A stretch of 64,000 nt of DNA from Actinoalloteichus caeruleus DSM 43889 (GTDB lineage Bacteria > Actinomycetota > Actinomycetes > Mycobacteriales > Pseudonocardiaceae), in contig NZ_AUBJ02000001.1 in assembly GCF_000429185.2 (NCBI RefSeq), forward strand, positions 4,030,001 through 4,094,000, in the 5' to 3' direction. Under the pieces are notes generated by a model. The model was given only the letters and a program-made list of their open reading frames with translations, did no database searches and was not told where the DNA came from. The translations under genes and the position numbers were made by a program. Below are positions 1 to 8,581 of this stretch, one piece after another. Every line of letters begins with the position of its first letter. Positions within the stretch are counted from its first letter, which is position 1.

Positions 1-1250
1 TGGCGCTGGCCGCGGCGCACCGGGGCCGTACCGTCGCCGCGGTCCTGTTGGCGTTGCTCGGCTCCCTCGGGCACGGCGCGGCGTTCCCCGTGTGGCTGGC
101 CATCGCACTGGTGGCGTGGCTGCGGCGGGACGCGGCCTGGCGGATCTGGACCCCGCTGGTGGCGCTGGGCGCGGTGGTCGTGGCGTTCCTCACCATGCCC
201 GGTGGATCCTCGGTGCCCCCGGCCGACGCCCCCGCCATCGACGTGTACCTGATGTTGATCAGCGCGACGATGGGGCAGATCTTCGCGATCCAGTCCGTGG
301 ACCTGGCCACGCTCGCCGGCCTCGCCGGGCTGGTCGGGGTCGCCGTCTCGGTCACCGTGGTGGTCCGGGCCCGGTTGGCCGCCGCGCCCCCCACGGCCAG
401 CGGTGAGGTCACCACCGGGACGCCGGGTCGGCGGGCGGCCGAGTCCGCCGGTTGGGTGGGCCTGGCCCTGCACGCCGCGCTGGTCGCCGCGATGGTCGGC
501 AGCAGCCGGGTCAGCCTGGGTGTCGACATCGGCCAGTCGGCCCGCTACGCGATCATCCCGGCCCTGACCTGGATCGCCCTCGTCACCCTGTTCGTCCTCC
601 TCCGCCCGCGCGTCCCCGTCGCCAGGGCCGTCGCGCTCGCCACCGCGCTCGGGGTCGTCGCCTTCGTCGCGGGCAGCACCCAGGGCCAGAAGGTCCGCAA
701 CGAGCTGCGCGCGGTTCCGCTGCTCGCCGTGGCGGCGCAGGTGGGCGCGCACGAGACGCTGGTCGGGCTCAAGATGAACCCCGACGACGTTCCCGCGTTC
801 GCGGCGACCGGGGCCTACCCGTTCCACGACGGGTTCACCCTGGGCTGCGGGGGCCCGGAGCTGGGGGACCGCGTCGACCTGGCTTCGGTCCGGGAACTGG
901 CCCACCCCGACCACGACACCGAGACCGCCGGCTACCTGGAGACCGGCCCCGTCGAGGGGGACGCGGAGATCTCCGGGTGGGCGCTGGTGGACGGCGTCCG
1001 CGCCGACTGCGTCCTCGTCGTGGACACCTCGGGCACCGTCATCGGCGGCGGCATGACGGGTCTCAACCGCCCGGACCTGGTGGACAACCTGCCCACCTCG
1101 GAGCCCGGCGCCGGGTTCCAGGCGGTGGCCGCCGCCGGCCTGCTGGAGGGGAGGGTGCTCGTCGCCCGCGGCGGCTCCCTGTACGAGGTGGTGGCGGGCA
1201 CCGACGACGAGGCGGACGTCGACGGGGCCGGCGGGACGCCCGGGGGCTAG
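1..1250 (+). CDS. Partial polytopic membrane protein with C-terminal soluble beta domain
   Basis: The frame is open from the left edge, so the start lies outside the window; the first in-window initiation codon (TTG at 48) falls inside a hydrophobic segment and is probably not the true start. About six hydrophobic segments are visible up to roughly codon 235, followed by a soluble tail. The tail contains an SGWALVDG...GLNRPDL pattern, a small beta domain that I recognise from surface-polysaccharide proteins and that reappears in the glycosyltransferase at 2951. A role in cell-surface glycan assembly is inferred from that tail and the neighbourhood. The family is not identified and the enzyme activity cannot be named. 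Confidence 0.75.
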   Translation, partial: ALAAAHRGRTVAAVLLALLGSLGHGAAFPVWLAIALVAWLRRDAAWRIWTPLVALGAVVVAFLTMPGGSSVPPADAPAIDVYLMLISATMGQIFAIQSVDLATLAGLAGLVGVAVSVTVVVRARLAAAPPTASGEVTTGTPGRRAAESAGWVGLALHAALVAAMVGSSRVSLGVDIGQSARYAIIPALTWIALVTLFVLLRPRVPVARAVALATALGVVAFVAGSTQGQKVRNELRAVPLLAVAAQVGAHETLVGLKMNPDDVPAFAATGAYPFHDGFTLGCGGPELGDRVDLASVRELAHPDHDTETAGYLETGPVEGDAEISGWALVDGVRADCVLVVDTSGTVIGGGMTGLNRPDLVDNLPTSEPGAGFQAVAAAGLLEGRVLVARGGSLYEVVAGTDDEADVDGAGGTPGG

Positions 1251-1490
1251 GGGAGCGCGGACACATGCCAAGCTGGTGAAGAGTGGTCGGCGCGGGTTCC
1301 CCGTGCACTACTCTGCAATGGTTCTCGATCTGGGTTCGATCACGACGACGTTCACGCTGTTGGCGGGCACGGGCCGGTCCCCGCCCACCGCGTGCTGTAC
1401 CTGATTCGCGGGATACCCGGACGCGCCCCGAGGTGCCTCCGGTCCCGGCGGTCAGGCGGACGGAAAGCAGGCACAGGGGAGGCACGGCGG

Positions 1491-2810
1491 ATGTCCTTGC
1501 AAGAGGATCTGCAACAACTGGACACGGCACTCGCCGCTGGCCACATCTCCGCTGACGAGTACCGGGCCCGCCGCGACAACCTGTTGAAGGGCGCCGGCGG
1601 CCAGGCGCAGCACGGTGGGTCCGCGCCGAACACCCCGGGTCAGGGCCAGCCGGCGGCGGCCCAGGGCGGCGACGGCAACCCGTTCCCACCGCCGTTCCGG
1701 TGGGGGGACAACAACACCGGCGGCGAGCACACCCAGGTGGTGCGGTCCGGGCAACAGCCAGTGCCGGGCGGCCAGAACGGTGGCGCGGCTGGCGGCGACA
1801 ACGGCAGCGAGAGCACCCAGGTGTTCCGGCCGGGGCAGCTGGCGCCGCCCTCGGACCCGGACAGCACCCAGGTCGTGCCCGGCGGAGCCAAGCCCGGCGG
1901 TTCACCGGACAGCACCCAGGTGGTGCGCAACCCGGCGGGTGCCCACAACCCGGACCAGACCCAGATCGTCCGGGGCCACCAGGGCCCGCCGGGAATGCCG
2001 CCACCCCAGTGGGCGGGACAGCAGGCGACGCCACCGTGGGCCAGCGGCGACCTGCCACCCGAGTTCGGCTCCCCCTCGGTGTGGACCCAGGGCGGTGTCG
2101 AGCCCGACTTCTCCGCCGAACCGAAGGAGTCCGGCAAGGGACGGATCATCGGCATCGTCGCGGCGGTCGTCGTCCTCGCCGCCGCGGTGGGCGCGCTGAT
2201 CTACTTCCTCGGCTTCGGCTCCCAGCAACAGGCGGGACCGAGCGAGAACGAGCAGCCGAACCCGCCGGTGGTCGCCAGCAGCGAGCCGCCCCCCACCCCG
2301 TCCTCCCCTCCGCCCCCACCGAGGGTCGCCCCGGAGGGTCCGCTGGCCGACTACGTGGAACTCCCCGGTGAGGAGGTCATCGCCAAGGCCGAGCTGCCCA
2401 TCCAGGAGGCGATCGACCGCAACCTCCCGGACGGTGCCGAGGCTCAGCTGCTCGCCGACAACGGCGGCACCTCGGTGCTCGGGCTGGTCCGCAAGCACAA
2501 CGAGACCGAGTTGATCCGGGGCATCTGGGCCTTCCAGGCCGACGGCAACGCCGGGGAACTCCTCGACGCCGTCGACCAGTTCTACGGCCAGGCCGGGCAC
2601 AACGAGTTCGGCGACCTGCCCAACGGCGTGCGTGGCCGCTACCTGTCGCCCCCCGAGGACGCGGAGAACCCGATCCACACCTTCCGGGCCCACTACGTCG
2701 CCGGCGGCGCCGTGATCCGCGTCGAGGCGTTCGGTCCCGACGAGGAGGCGGCCCGGGAGGCGTTCCTCGCCCTGTTGCGGGAGCAGACGACCGAACACGC
2801 TCCGGAGTGA
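1491..2810 (+). CDS. SHOCT-like, TQVV-repeat, single-pass membrane protein
   Basis: The protein has 439 aa. ATG 1491 is chosen because GGGGAGG lies 8 nt upstream; the frame stays open to 1392 but without a comparable site. Residues 1-35 form a SHOCT-like helical hairpin (DLQQLDTALAAGHISADEYR). Residues about 40-190 are Gly/Pro/Gln-rich and contain five repeats, HTQVVR, STQVFR, STQVVP, STQVVR and QTQIVR, several preceded by Asp or Glu. One membrane helix lies at about 218-240, then a Pro-rich spacer and a conserved extracytoplasmic domain of about 150 aa. Such proteins are often labelled FliL-like in Pseudonocardiales, but no flagellar link is visible. The Thr repeats resemble mycobacterial-type kinase sites with Val/Ile at +3, which is what FHA domains bind; that role is inference. 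Confidence 0.85.
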   Translation: MSLQEDLQQLDTALAAGHISADEYRARRDNLLKGAGGQAQHGGSAPNTPGQGQPAAAQGGDGNPFPPPFRWGDNNTGGEHTQVVRSGQQPVPGGQNGGAAGGDNGSESTQVFRPGQLAPPSDPDSTQVVPGGAKPGGSPDSTQVVRNPAGAHNPDQTQIVRGHQGPPGMPPPQWAGQQATPPWASGDLPPEFGSPSVWTQGGVEPDFSAEPKESGKGRIIGIVAAVVVLAAAVGALIYFLGFGSQQQAGPSENEQPNPPVVASSEPPPTPSSPPPPPRVAPEGPLADYVELPGEEVIAKAELPIQEAIDRNLPDGAEAQLLADNGGTSVLGLVRKHNETELIRGIWAFQADGNAGELLDAVDQFYGQAGHNEFGDLPNGVRGRYLSPPEDAENPIHTFRAHYVAGGAVIRVEAFGPDEEAAREAFLALLREQTTEHAPE

Positions 2811-2950
2811 CCACCCCTGCCCGTCGGCCGACCACCCAGCACAGTCAAGATCGACTCGCCGGGTGGTCGCCCGGCGAGTGGGGCGAGGCGCCACACGTGG
2901 CGGGACGCACCGCGTGACCGACGGAACGGCGAGCAGAGGCTGAGGGACAC

Positions 2951-5900
2951 GTGCGAGACGGCATCGAGTACGCGGACGGCGCCGAGGACGAGGTGCTGAC
3001 GATCCTCCGGAACGCCCGGGACGTGAGCGCCGGCTCACCGGAACTGGCGGCCGGTGTCACGAGCTGGGAGACGGCGTACCACCTGCACCCGCAACGGGTC
3101 GGGCTGCTGGCACCGCTGCGTCTCCGCCCGGGGATGCGCGCCCTCGACCTCGGGTGCGGATCGGGTGTGCTGACCAGGGCCCTGGCCGAGGCCGGGTTGG
3201 ACGTGCTCGGGATCGAGGGCGAGGCCCCCCGGGCCGAGGCGGCCGAGGAACGCTGCCGCGACCTCGACGGCGCGCGGGTGGTCCAGGGCGACGTGGTGTC
3301 CGCTCTCGCGGCCGAGGGCCAGGAGGGCACCGCCGACCTCGCCGTCCTGTGCGGCCTGGTGGAACACGCGGTCCACCAGGGCACCCCGCCGCCCGACCTG
3401 CTCCGGGCGACGGCGGCCGCGCTCGCCGAGGACGGCGTGCTGGCCCTCGCGATCGAGAACCAGCTCGGTCTCGGCTACCTCCTGGGTCAACCAGAACCGC
3501 ACCACGACCGTTCCTACCTGGGCCTCGCCGACTACCCGGCCGCGGGTTTCCCCGGGGAGGGGCGAGGACCGCGAACCTGGACTCGCAGGGTCCTCGGCGA
3601 CATGTTGCGCTCGGCCGGGCTGTCCGCCCAGCGCTGGCTGCTGCCGTTCCCGGACTACAAACTCCCCCGGGTGATCCTGGACGAACGCGCCTACGCGGGG
3701 CGGGGAGCCTCGGACCTGGCGGACAAGCTCGTGCGCCACCCGCTGTTGGGTGCCTTCGGGGGTGGCGAGGTGGCCGCCCCGGCCCGCTCGCTGCACCGCA
3801 TGGCGGCCGCCGAGGGTTTCGGCGCGGCCACGGCCCCCAGTTTCCTGGTGTTGGCCGCCAGGTCGGAGGAGGCGCTGGCCAGGCTGGTCGACCCGGCCCT
3901 CGGCTGGATCGTGACGATGGGCCGCCTGCCGGAGTGGCGGCGGGTGCGCCGCCTGGACACCGACCTGGTGCTCCGCCCGGTGCCGGACGCCGCCGGCCTG
4001 CGCCCGCACGCGGACCGGACCGCGGACGGCGGCCAGGCACCCCGGTGGCTGCGGCAGCGGGAGAGCGGCGAGGAACCGTGGCTGACGGGCGCACCGCTGG
4101 ACCGGCACATCCTGGACAGCCTGAACTCGGGGAACCTGAAGCAGACGACGATCCTGTTGCGGGGGTGGCGCGACGCCATCCTGCACAACGCCCGGGAACT
4201 GGCCGACTCCGACCCCCGCCACCCGTACCTGCCCGGCCACCCGGGGAAGCCGGTGCTCCCCGCCGACTTCCTCGACGTCCACCCGGGCAACTTCATCATC
4301 GCCGACGACGGGGGCGCGCACCGCATCGACCGCGAGTGGGTGGCGGGCACCGGTGTCGATGCCGAACTGGCGTTGTTGCGCGCCTTGTTGGAGTTCGCCA
4401 GGGAGATCACCGCCACCGGCTCCGCCCACCCCTGGGGGCATGGCGCGAGCATCCGGGACGTGCTGGCGGAGCTGTGCGGCCTGGTCGACCTGACGTCCGT
4501 GCTCGACGAGCGGTGGTTCGAGCTGCTCGCCGCGGAGGAGGGCTTCCAGGAGGTCGTGAGCGGGCCGCGTCCCCCGGCTTCCGCCCCGCTCGAACAGGAG
4601 ACCTCGGCGACGGCACCGGTTCCGGTCTGGTCCGTCGCGGGTGGGCTGCCGGGTGTGCGCGCGACGCTCGACGCCCACCGCAAGCTGCTGGCCGACTTCG
4701 AGGAGGCGCACCGGCGGCTGGCCGCCAGCGACGGTGACCTGGACCGCACGCGTACCGAGCTGGCGCAGTTGCGGGACGAGTTCCGCCGTGAGCTCGGCGA
4801 GCTGGAGAACCACCTCGAACGCGTCGAGGAGGACCGGGAGGCCCTGCTGCACCGGCTGGCCGAGGCCACCCAGCAGCTCGACCAGGTCCAGGAGCGGGCC
4901 GCGCAGCTCGACCAGCGGTTCGCCACCGCGCTGGCCGAACTGTCCGACACGGTTCGCGAGGCGAGTGCCGCCTACGCGGAGAACGAGCGGCTGTTGGCGG
5001 CCGAGACCGAGGCGAGGCAGCGGCTGGCGCGCACCAGGTCCCGGCTGGACAAGCTGGAGTCGGCCGGTCTGGTCAGCCTCGGTCACCGCTACGTGTGGCC
5101 GGCGCTGCGGGCGGTGCGAGGGACGCGCGACCTGGTCCTCGGTCGTGGCGGGGAGGAGCCGGACGGCGTGTTACGCCGGTTGCACGGCTACTTACCGCCG
5201 GCGGCGCAGCTCGCCGCGACCCGCATCCGCAAGCAGACGAGGGCGGCACGGGACGCCGCCCTGCACTGGGACGTCCGGGTACCGGACGAACCGGTGCGGG
5301 TGGGCCGGGGTCAGGTGGTGGAGTTGTCGGGCTGGGTGGCCCACGCCGACCTCCCGATCCGCCGGGTCTCACTGCTGGTGGACGGCCGGGAACACCCGGT
5401 CAACTACGGTTACTCCCGCCCCGACGTGCACAGCGCGCTGGGCGCGGCCGGTGTCCCCGTCTCCGAGAACACCGGGCTGCTGGTGTCCGTCCCGCTGGCC
5501 CCGATCACCGCGCCGGCGTCCTACCAGTTGTGCCTGCGGGTCGAACTGGCCGACGGTAGTCGGCTGTACCGGGACCTGCCGGAGCTGCGGGTGGCCCCCG
5601 GCACCGGGATCCGACCGGTGCGGGTCGAGTGGCCGGTCCCCGCCGGGTCGCGAGTGGTCGTGGCGATGGCCACCTACGAACCCGAACCCGGTTTCCTCGC
5701 CGAACAGTTCGACTCCCTCCGCGCCCAGACCCACCAGAACTGGGTGTGCGTGATCGCCGACGACGCCTCCTCCCCGGCGGCCCGGGCGTCCATCCGGGAG
5801 CTGATCGGAGGGGACGAGCGGTTCGTGCTGGTGGAACACGACGAGAACGTCGGCTTCTACCGGAACTTCGAGCGGGCCCTGAGCCTGGTCCCCGCCGACG

Positions 5901-6688
5901 CCGACGCCGTCGCCATGTGCGACCAGGACGACGTGTGGGACAGCGACAAGCTCCAGGTGCTGCTCGCGGAGCTGGAGGACCCGGGCGTGGCCCTGGCCTA
6001 CGCGGACATGCGCCTGGTGGACCAGGCTGGGACGGTCTTCGCGGACTCCTTCTGGAACAGGCGCCGCAACCAGTGGGAGGACCTGGCCTCGCTGCTGCTG
6101 TTGAACACGGTGACCGGTGGCGCATCACTGGTCAGGGCGGAGCTGGTCCGGGACGGTGTGCTGCCGTTCCCGCCCCGCCACACCGTCGCGTTCCACGATC
6201 ACTGGACCGCGTTGTGCGCGCTGGCCACCGGGCGGATCGCCTTCGTGGACCGGCCGCTGCAGTCGTACCGGCAGCACGACGCGAACGTGTCCGGCCGGCG
6301 GGAGGAGGACCTCGACGCCGTGCTGCCCGCCAGCGACCTCAGGCTGGTGCTGTCCTCGTTGGGCGTCTTCGGGCGGCTCACCGACGCCCAACGCGAACTG
6401 CTCGACGTGGGCGCCGCCAACCACCTCCCGGCGCTGGCCCAGTTCGCCGGCACGCTCCTGGTCAGGTTCCGCAACGAGCTGGACGAACGGACACGCGCCC
6501 AACTGGTGCGGTTGGCGGGTGCCGACCGGGGCGCGGGTGGCGTGCTGTCCTTGTTGCAGCGGAGCAGGAAGCAGCCGGGTCAGGTGGCCGGGGTGGACCG
6601 GTTGCTGCTCGGTTCCGCCCTGCGCCGGCGGGCGGTGACGCGATCGGCACGGCGGGCGGCCCCTCGCCCTCCGGAACCGTTGGACTGA
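2951..6688 (+). CDS. Multidomain methyltransferase / phosphotransferase-like / GT2 glycosyltransferase
   Basis: The protein has 1245 aa and a GTG start preceded by TGAGGG. Order of domains: a class I SAM methyltransferase (ALDLGCGSGVL at about 63-73); a phosphotransferase-like segment with DVHPGNF near 443 followed by HRIDREW; a coiled coil at about 570-705; a small beta domain (LSGWVAHADLP, then YSRPDV) near 790-860; and a GT2 glycosyltransferase starting near 900 (VVVAMATYEPEP) with DQDDVW near 991 and FHDHW near 1082. DQDDVW is typical of rhamnosyl-type GT2 enzymes. The likely job is making or capping a cell-surface glycan at the cytoplasmic face. The phosphotransferase assignment rests on one motif and is the weakest part. 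A strong hairpin follows the stop. Confidence 0.85.
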   Translation: MRDGIEYADGAEDEVLTILRNARDVSAGSPELAAGVTSWETAYHLHPQRVGLLAPLRLRPGMRALDLGCGSGVLTRALAEAGLDVLGIEGEAPRAEAAEERCRDLDGARVVQGDVVSALAAEGQEGTADLAVLCGLVEHAVHQGTPPPDLLRATAAALAEDGVLALAIENQLGLGYLLGQPEPHHDRSYLGLADYPAAGFPGEGRGPRTWTRRVLGDMLRSAGLSAQRWLLPFPDYKLPRVILDERAYAGRGASDLADKLVRHPLLGAFGGGEVAAPARSLHRMAAAEGFGAATAPSFLVLAARSEEALARLVDPALGWIVTMGRLPEWRRVRRLDTDLVLRPVPDAAGLRPHADRTADGGQAPRWLRQRESGEEPWLTGAPLDRHILDSLNSGNLKQTTILLRGWRDAILHNARELADSDPRHPYLPGHPGKPVLPADFLDVHPGNFIIADDGGAHRIDREWVAGTGVDAELALLRALLEFAREITATGSAHPWGHGASIRDVLAELCGLVDLTSVLDERWFELLAAEEGFQEVVSGPRPPASAPLEQETSATAPVPVWSVAGGLPGVRATLDAHRKLLADFEEAHRRLAASDGDLDRTRTELAQLRDEFRRELGELENHLERVEEDREALLHRLAEATQQLDQVQERAAQLDQRFATALAELSDTVREASAAYAENERLLAAETEARQRLARTRSRLDKLESAGLVSLGHRYVWPALRAVRGTRDLVLGRGGEEPDGVLRRLHGYLPPAAQLAATRIRKQTRAARDAALHWDVRVPDEPVRVGRGQVVELSGWVAHADLPIRRVSLLVDGREHPVNYGYSRPDVHSALGAAGVPVSENTGLLVSVPLAPITAPASYQLCLRVELADGSRLYRDLPELRVAPGTGIRPVRVEWPVPAGSRVVVAMATYEPEPGFLAEQFDSLRAQTHQNWVCVIADDASSPAARASIRELIGGDERFVLVEHDENVGFYRNFERALSLVPADADAVAMCDQDDVWDSDKLQVLLAELEDPGVALAYADMRLVDQAGTVFADSFWNRRRNQWEDLASLLLLNTVTGGASLVRAELVRDGVLPFPPRHTVAFHDHWTALCALATGRIAFVDRPLQSYRQHDANVSGRREEDLDAVLPASDLRLVLSSLGVFGRLTDAQRELLDVGAANHLPALAQFAGTLLVRFRNELDERTRAQLVRLAGADRGAGGVLSLLQRSRKQPGQVAGVDRLLLGSALRRRAVTRSARRAAPRPPEPLD

Positions 6689-6694
6689 GCGTCT

Positions 6695-6760
6695 CCGCCG
6701 GCTGGCACCGGTCCGCGCAGCGCGGGGACCCGGCGCCCCCCGCTCGGTGCCAGCCGGCGG
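6695..6760 (+). terminator. Perfect 16-bp GC hairpin after the GT gene
   Basis: The arms 6695-6710 and 6745-6760 are exact reverse complements (core CGCCGGCTGGCACCG), with a 34-nt loop, beginning 7 nt after the stop at 6688. There is no U-tract, as is common for actinobacterial terminators. Confidence 0.7.
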
Positions 6761-6808
6761 TTCGTCCCGCGCTGACGCGCGACGGGTGAACCGGGGACCG
6801 ACGTGGAA

Positions 6809-6847
6809 CGTCCCGCTCCGCCGGGGGGAGGCTGGCGGAGCGGGACG
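6809..6847. terminator. Second perfect hairpin downstream of the GT gene
   Basis: The arms 6809-6822 and 6834-6847 (CGTCCCGCTCCGCC and its reverse complement) form a 14-bp stem with an 11-nt loop. It lies about 50 nt beyond the first hairpin and may be a back-up terminator. Confidence 0.5.
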
Positions 6848-7672
6848 GGCGACCCGGCCGCCGTGGACAGGGGGGTACGGCGGCCGGCCCGTGCCTCAGC
6901 CGACCTCGGAGTGCTCCTCGGTCGCGAGGCTGGTTCGTGGTGGCCGGCGGTGAACTCGGGAACGCGGGTTGGGTCCGTGGTCCGCTTCCGGAGTACCAGC
7001 GCGGGACGGGGGCGTCGAGTCGACGGCTCCCGAGGCCGGCGAGTCGTCCACAGCGCCACTCATGTCCACAGGGGACCTGGCGGTGGTGGTACCGCGCGCC
7101 CCCGCTCTCCTAGACTGGCCACGGGGCTGCCCCCCAGGGAGGGTGGGGGTATGCGTGGCGCCCGTTCCCCACACGCCGTACCACCCCCGCGTGTCCCTGA
7201 TGACGGCCTCGCCGATCCTGCCGTCCACGGTGGTCTGTCTCCGTTGGTAGCGGAATTCCCCGTGCGGGAGCGGCGAAACCCGAATTCGCCGACACCACCC
7301 GAATGGCCGCATCGGGGTGTCGTGCTGGCGAGCGAGGTGAGCTGCCGCTCCTCGCTCCGGCGGGCCTGGGTCCCGTGGCGAGGGGCACCGGTTCGCCGCG
7401 TGTGGTGCGGCGCGGTCGACGTTCCGCCCGGTCCGGAGTCCGCTGGGGAGGAGGAGCCACGGCTGGCCGGCCCCGGCGGGAGCACGCACGAGGCGGGGCG
7501 ATGGCTGGGGAAGGCGTCGTGCGCATCCCTGGATCTCGAGCGGGTGGGCCACACCCTCGTGCCGGCTCGAGGGCCGGGCCGGCGTGGCGCCGTGGCCGGC
7601 GCGGGCGGCGCGGGCGGCGGCGCTGGCCCTCCCCTGTGTGGAGCGGCGGCGGTGGTGGGGCCGGGGCGGGCA
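6848..7672. other. Non-coding stretch between the GT gene and the SDR gene
   Basis: I see no convincing gene. Several open frames cross the region on both strands, but they overlap each other and end in Arg/Gly/Pro-rich sequence typical of shadow frames. The region holds two TCCACA sequences (7047, 7065) and copy A of a repeated element at 7111-7156. Confidence 0.6.
7065..7156 (+). repeat. Conserved non-coding element, copy A
   Basis: TCCACAGG at 7065 is followed 46 nt later by a 46-nt core at 7111-7156. The core starts TAGACTGGCC, continues CGGGGC, a C-run, then GGGAGGGTGGGGG and ATGCGT. A near-identical core (45 nt) occurs at 14586-14630 with the same 46-nt offset from TCCACAGG. TAGACT resembles an actinobacterial -10 box. 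The C-run and the GGGGG can pair (CCCCCA with TGGGGG). Function unknown. Confidence 0.6.
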
Positions 7673-7700
7673 CCGGGCGCCCGGCGAACGAGGCGCCCGG
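7673..7700 (-). terminator. Hairpin downstream of the SDR gene
   Basis: The arms 7673-7681 and 7692-7700 (CCGGGCGCC and its complement) make a 9-bp stem with a 10-nt loop. It lies 12 nt beyond the stop of the SDR gene, which reads leftward. Confidence 0.5.
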
Positions 7701-7712
7701 CGTGCCCGCTGC

Positions 7713-8474
7713 TCAGCGCGGCGGCATCCGCAGCGAACCGTCGAGGCGGATCACCTCGCCGTTGAGGTAGTCCTGGTCGATGATGGACAGTGCCAACCTG
7801 GCGTACTCCTCGGGCCGGCCGAAGCGTTGCGGGAAGGGTACGTTCGCCGCCAGGTTCTTCCGGAACTCCTCGGTCACGCCGGCCATCATCGGGGTGTCCA
7901 GGATTCCGGGGGCGATCGTCATGACCCGGATGCCCGAGGACGCGAGGTCCCTGGCCGCCGGCAGCGTCAGGCCGGCCACTCCACCCTTCGACGCCGAGTA
8001 CGCCGCCTGCCCGACCTGACCGTCGAAGGCGGCGACGGACGCCGTGTTGATCACGACGCCACGCTGTCCGGCCTCGTCCACCGGCTCCGTCCTGGCGATC
8101 TGCTCGGCGGCGAGCCTGGTGACGTTGAACGTTCCGATCAGGTTGACCTCGACGACGCGCCGGAAGAGCTCCAGGTCGTGCACGCCCTTCCTGCTCAGGA
8201 TGCGCCCCGCGTTGCCGATGCCGGCGCAGTTGACGGCGAACCGCAGGGGCGCTCCCGAGTCGACCGCCCTGCCGATCGCCGCCGACACCTGCTCGGCGCT
8301 GGTGACGTCGGCCGCGATCCGCTCGACCCCGTCGACGTCCTCGGCACGTTCCAGGGCGGCCGGCAGGTCCAGCACGAAGACCTTGGCGCCCGCCTCGGCC
8401 AGTGCCCGCGCGGTAGCCCCGCCCAGGCCGGAGGCTCCCCCGGTCACGATGGCCGCACTGCCCGTGATCTGCAT
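7713..8474 (-). CDS. SDR-family 3-hydroxyacyl-CoA dehydrogenase-like oxidoreductase
   Basis: This 253-aa protein has the usual length for the classical short-chain dehydrogenase family. The Rossmann motif TGGASGLG is near residue 12, NCAG near 84, Ser of the catalytic triad in INTASVAA, and YSASK as the Tyr/Lys pair near 160. The C-terminal half (PGILDTPMMAGVTEEFR, PQRFGRPEEYA) resembles type II 3-hydroxyacyl-CoA dehydrogenases of the HSD17B10 class, which oxidise short or branched 3-hydroxyacyl-CoA with NAD+ in the cytoplasm. No beta-oxidation partner is adjacent, so the substrate is an inference. Confidence 0.88.
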   Translation of the reverse strand: MQITGSAAIVTGGASGLGGATARALAEAGAKVFVLDLPAALERAEDVDGVERIAADVTSAEQVSAAIGRAVDSGAPLRFAVNCAGIGNAGRILSRKGVHDLELFRRVVEVNLIGTFNVTRLAAEQIARTEPVDEAGQRGVVINTASVAAFDGQVGQAAYSASKGGVAGLTLPAARDLASSGIRVMTIAPGILDTPMMAGVTEEFRKNLAANVPFPQRFGRPEEYARLALSIIDQDYLNGEVIRLDGSLRMPPR

Positions 8475-8581
8475 CCGTACTCCCTCGCCGTCATCGGGTC
8501 TCCGTTGACCCGTCCGAACAGTCCCAGCAGGAACTTACTACCGAGTAGCCCCTGGAGGGCACCGTCGGGCGGGACTTGGCG

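Noticed and set aside
7111-7156. A 6C RNA (actinobacterial)
   Set aside because: Only one C-run hairpin is seen in each copy, not the two C-loop stem-loops of 6C RNA.
6803-7770. Long open frames between the GT and SDR genes, on both strands
   Set aside because: They overlap each other, are Arg/Gly/Pro-rich and cross the terminators and copy A of the repeated element; no family similarity is visible.
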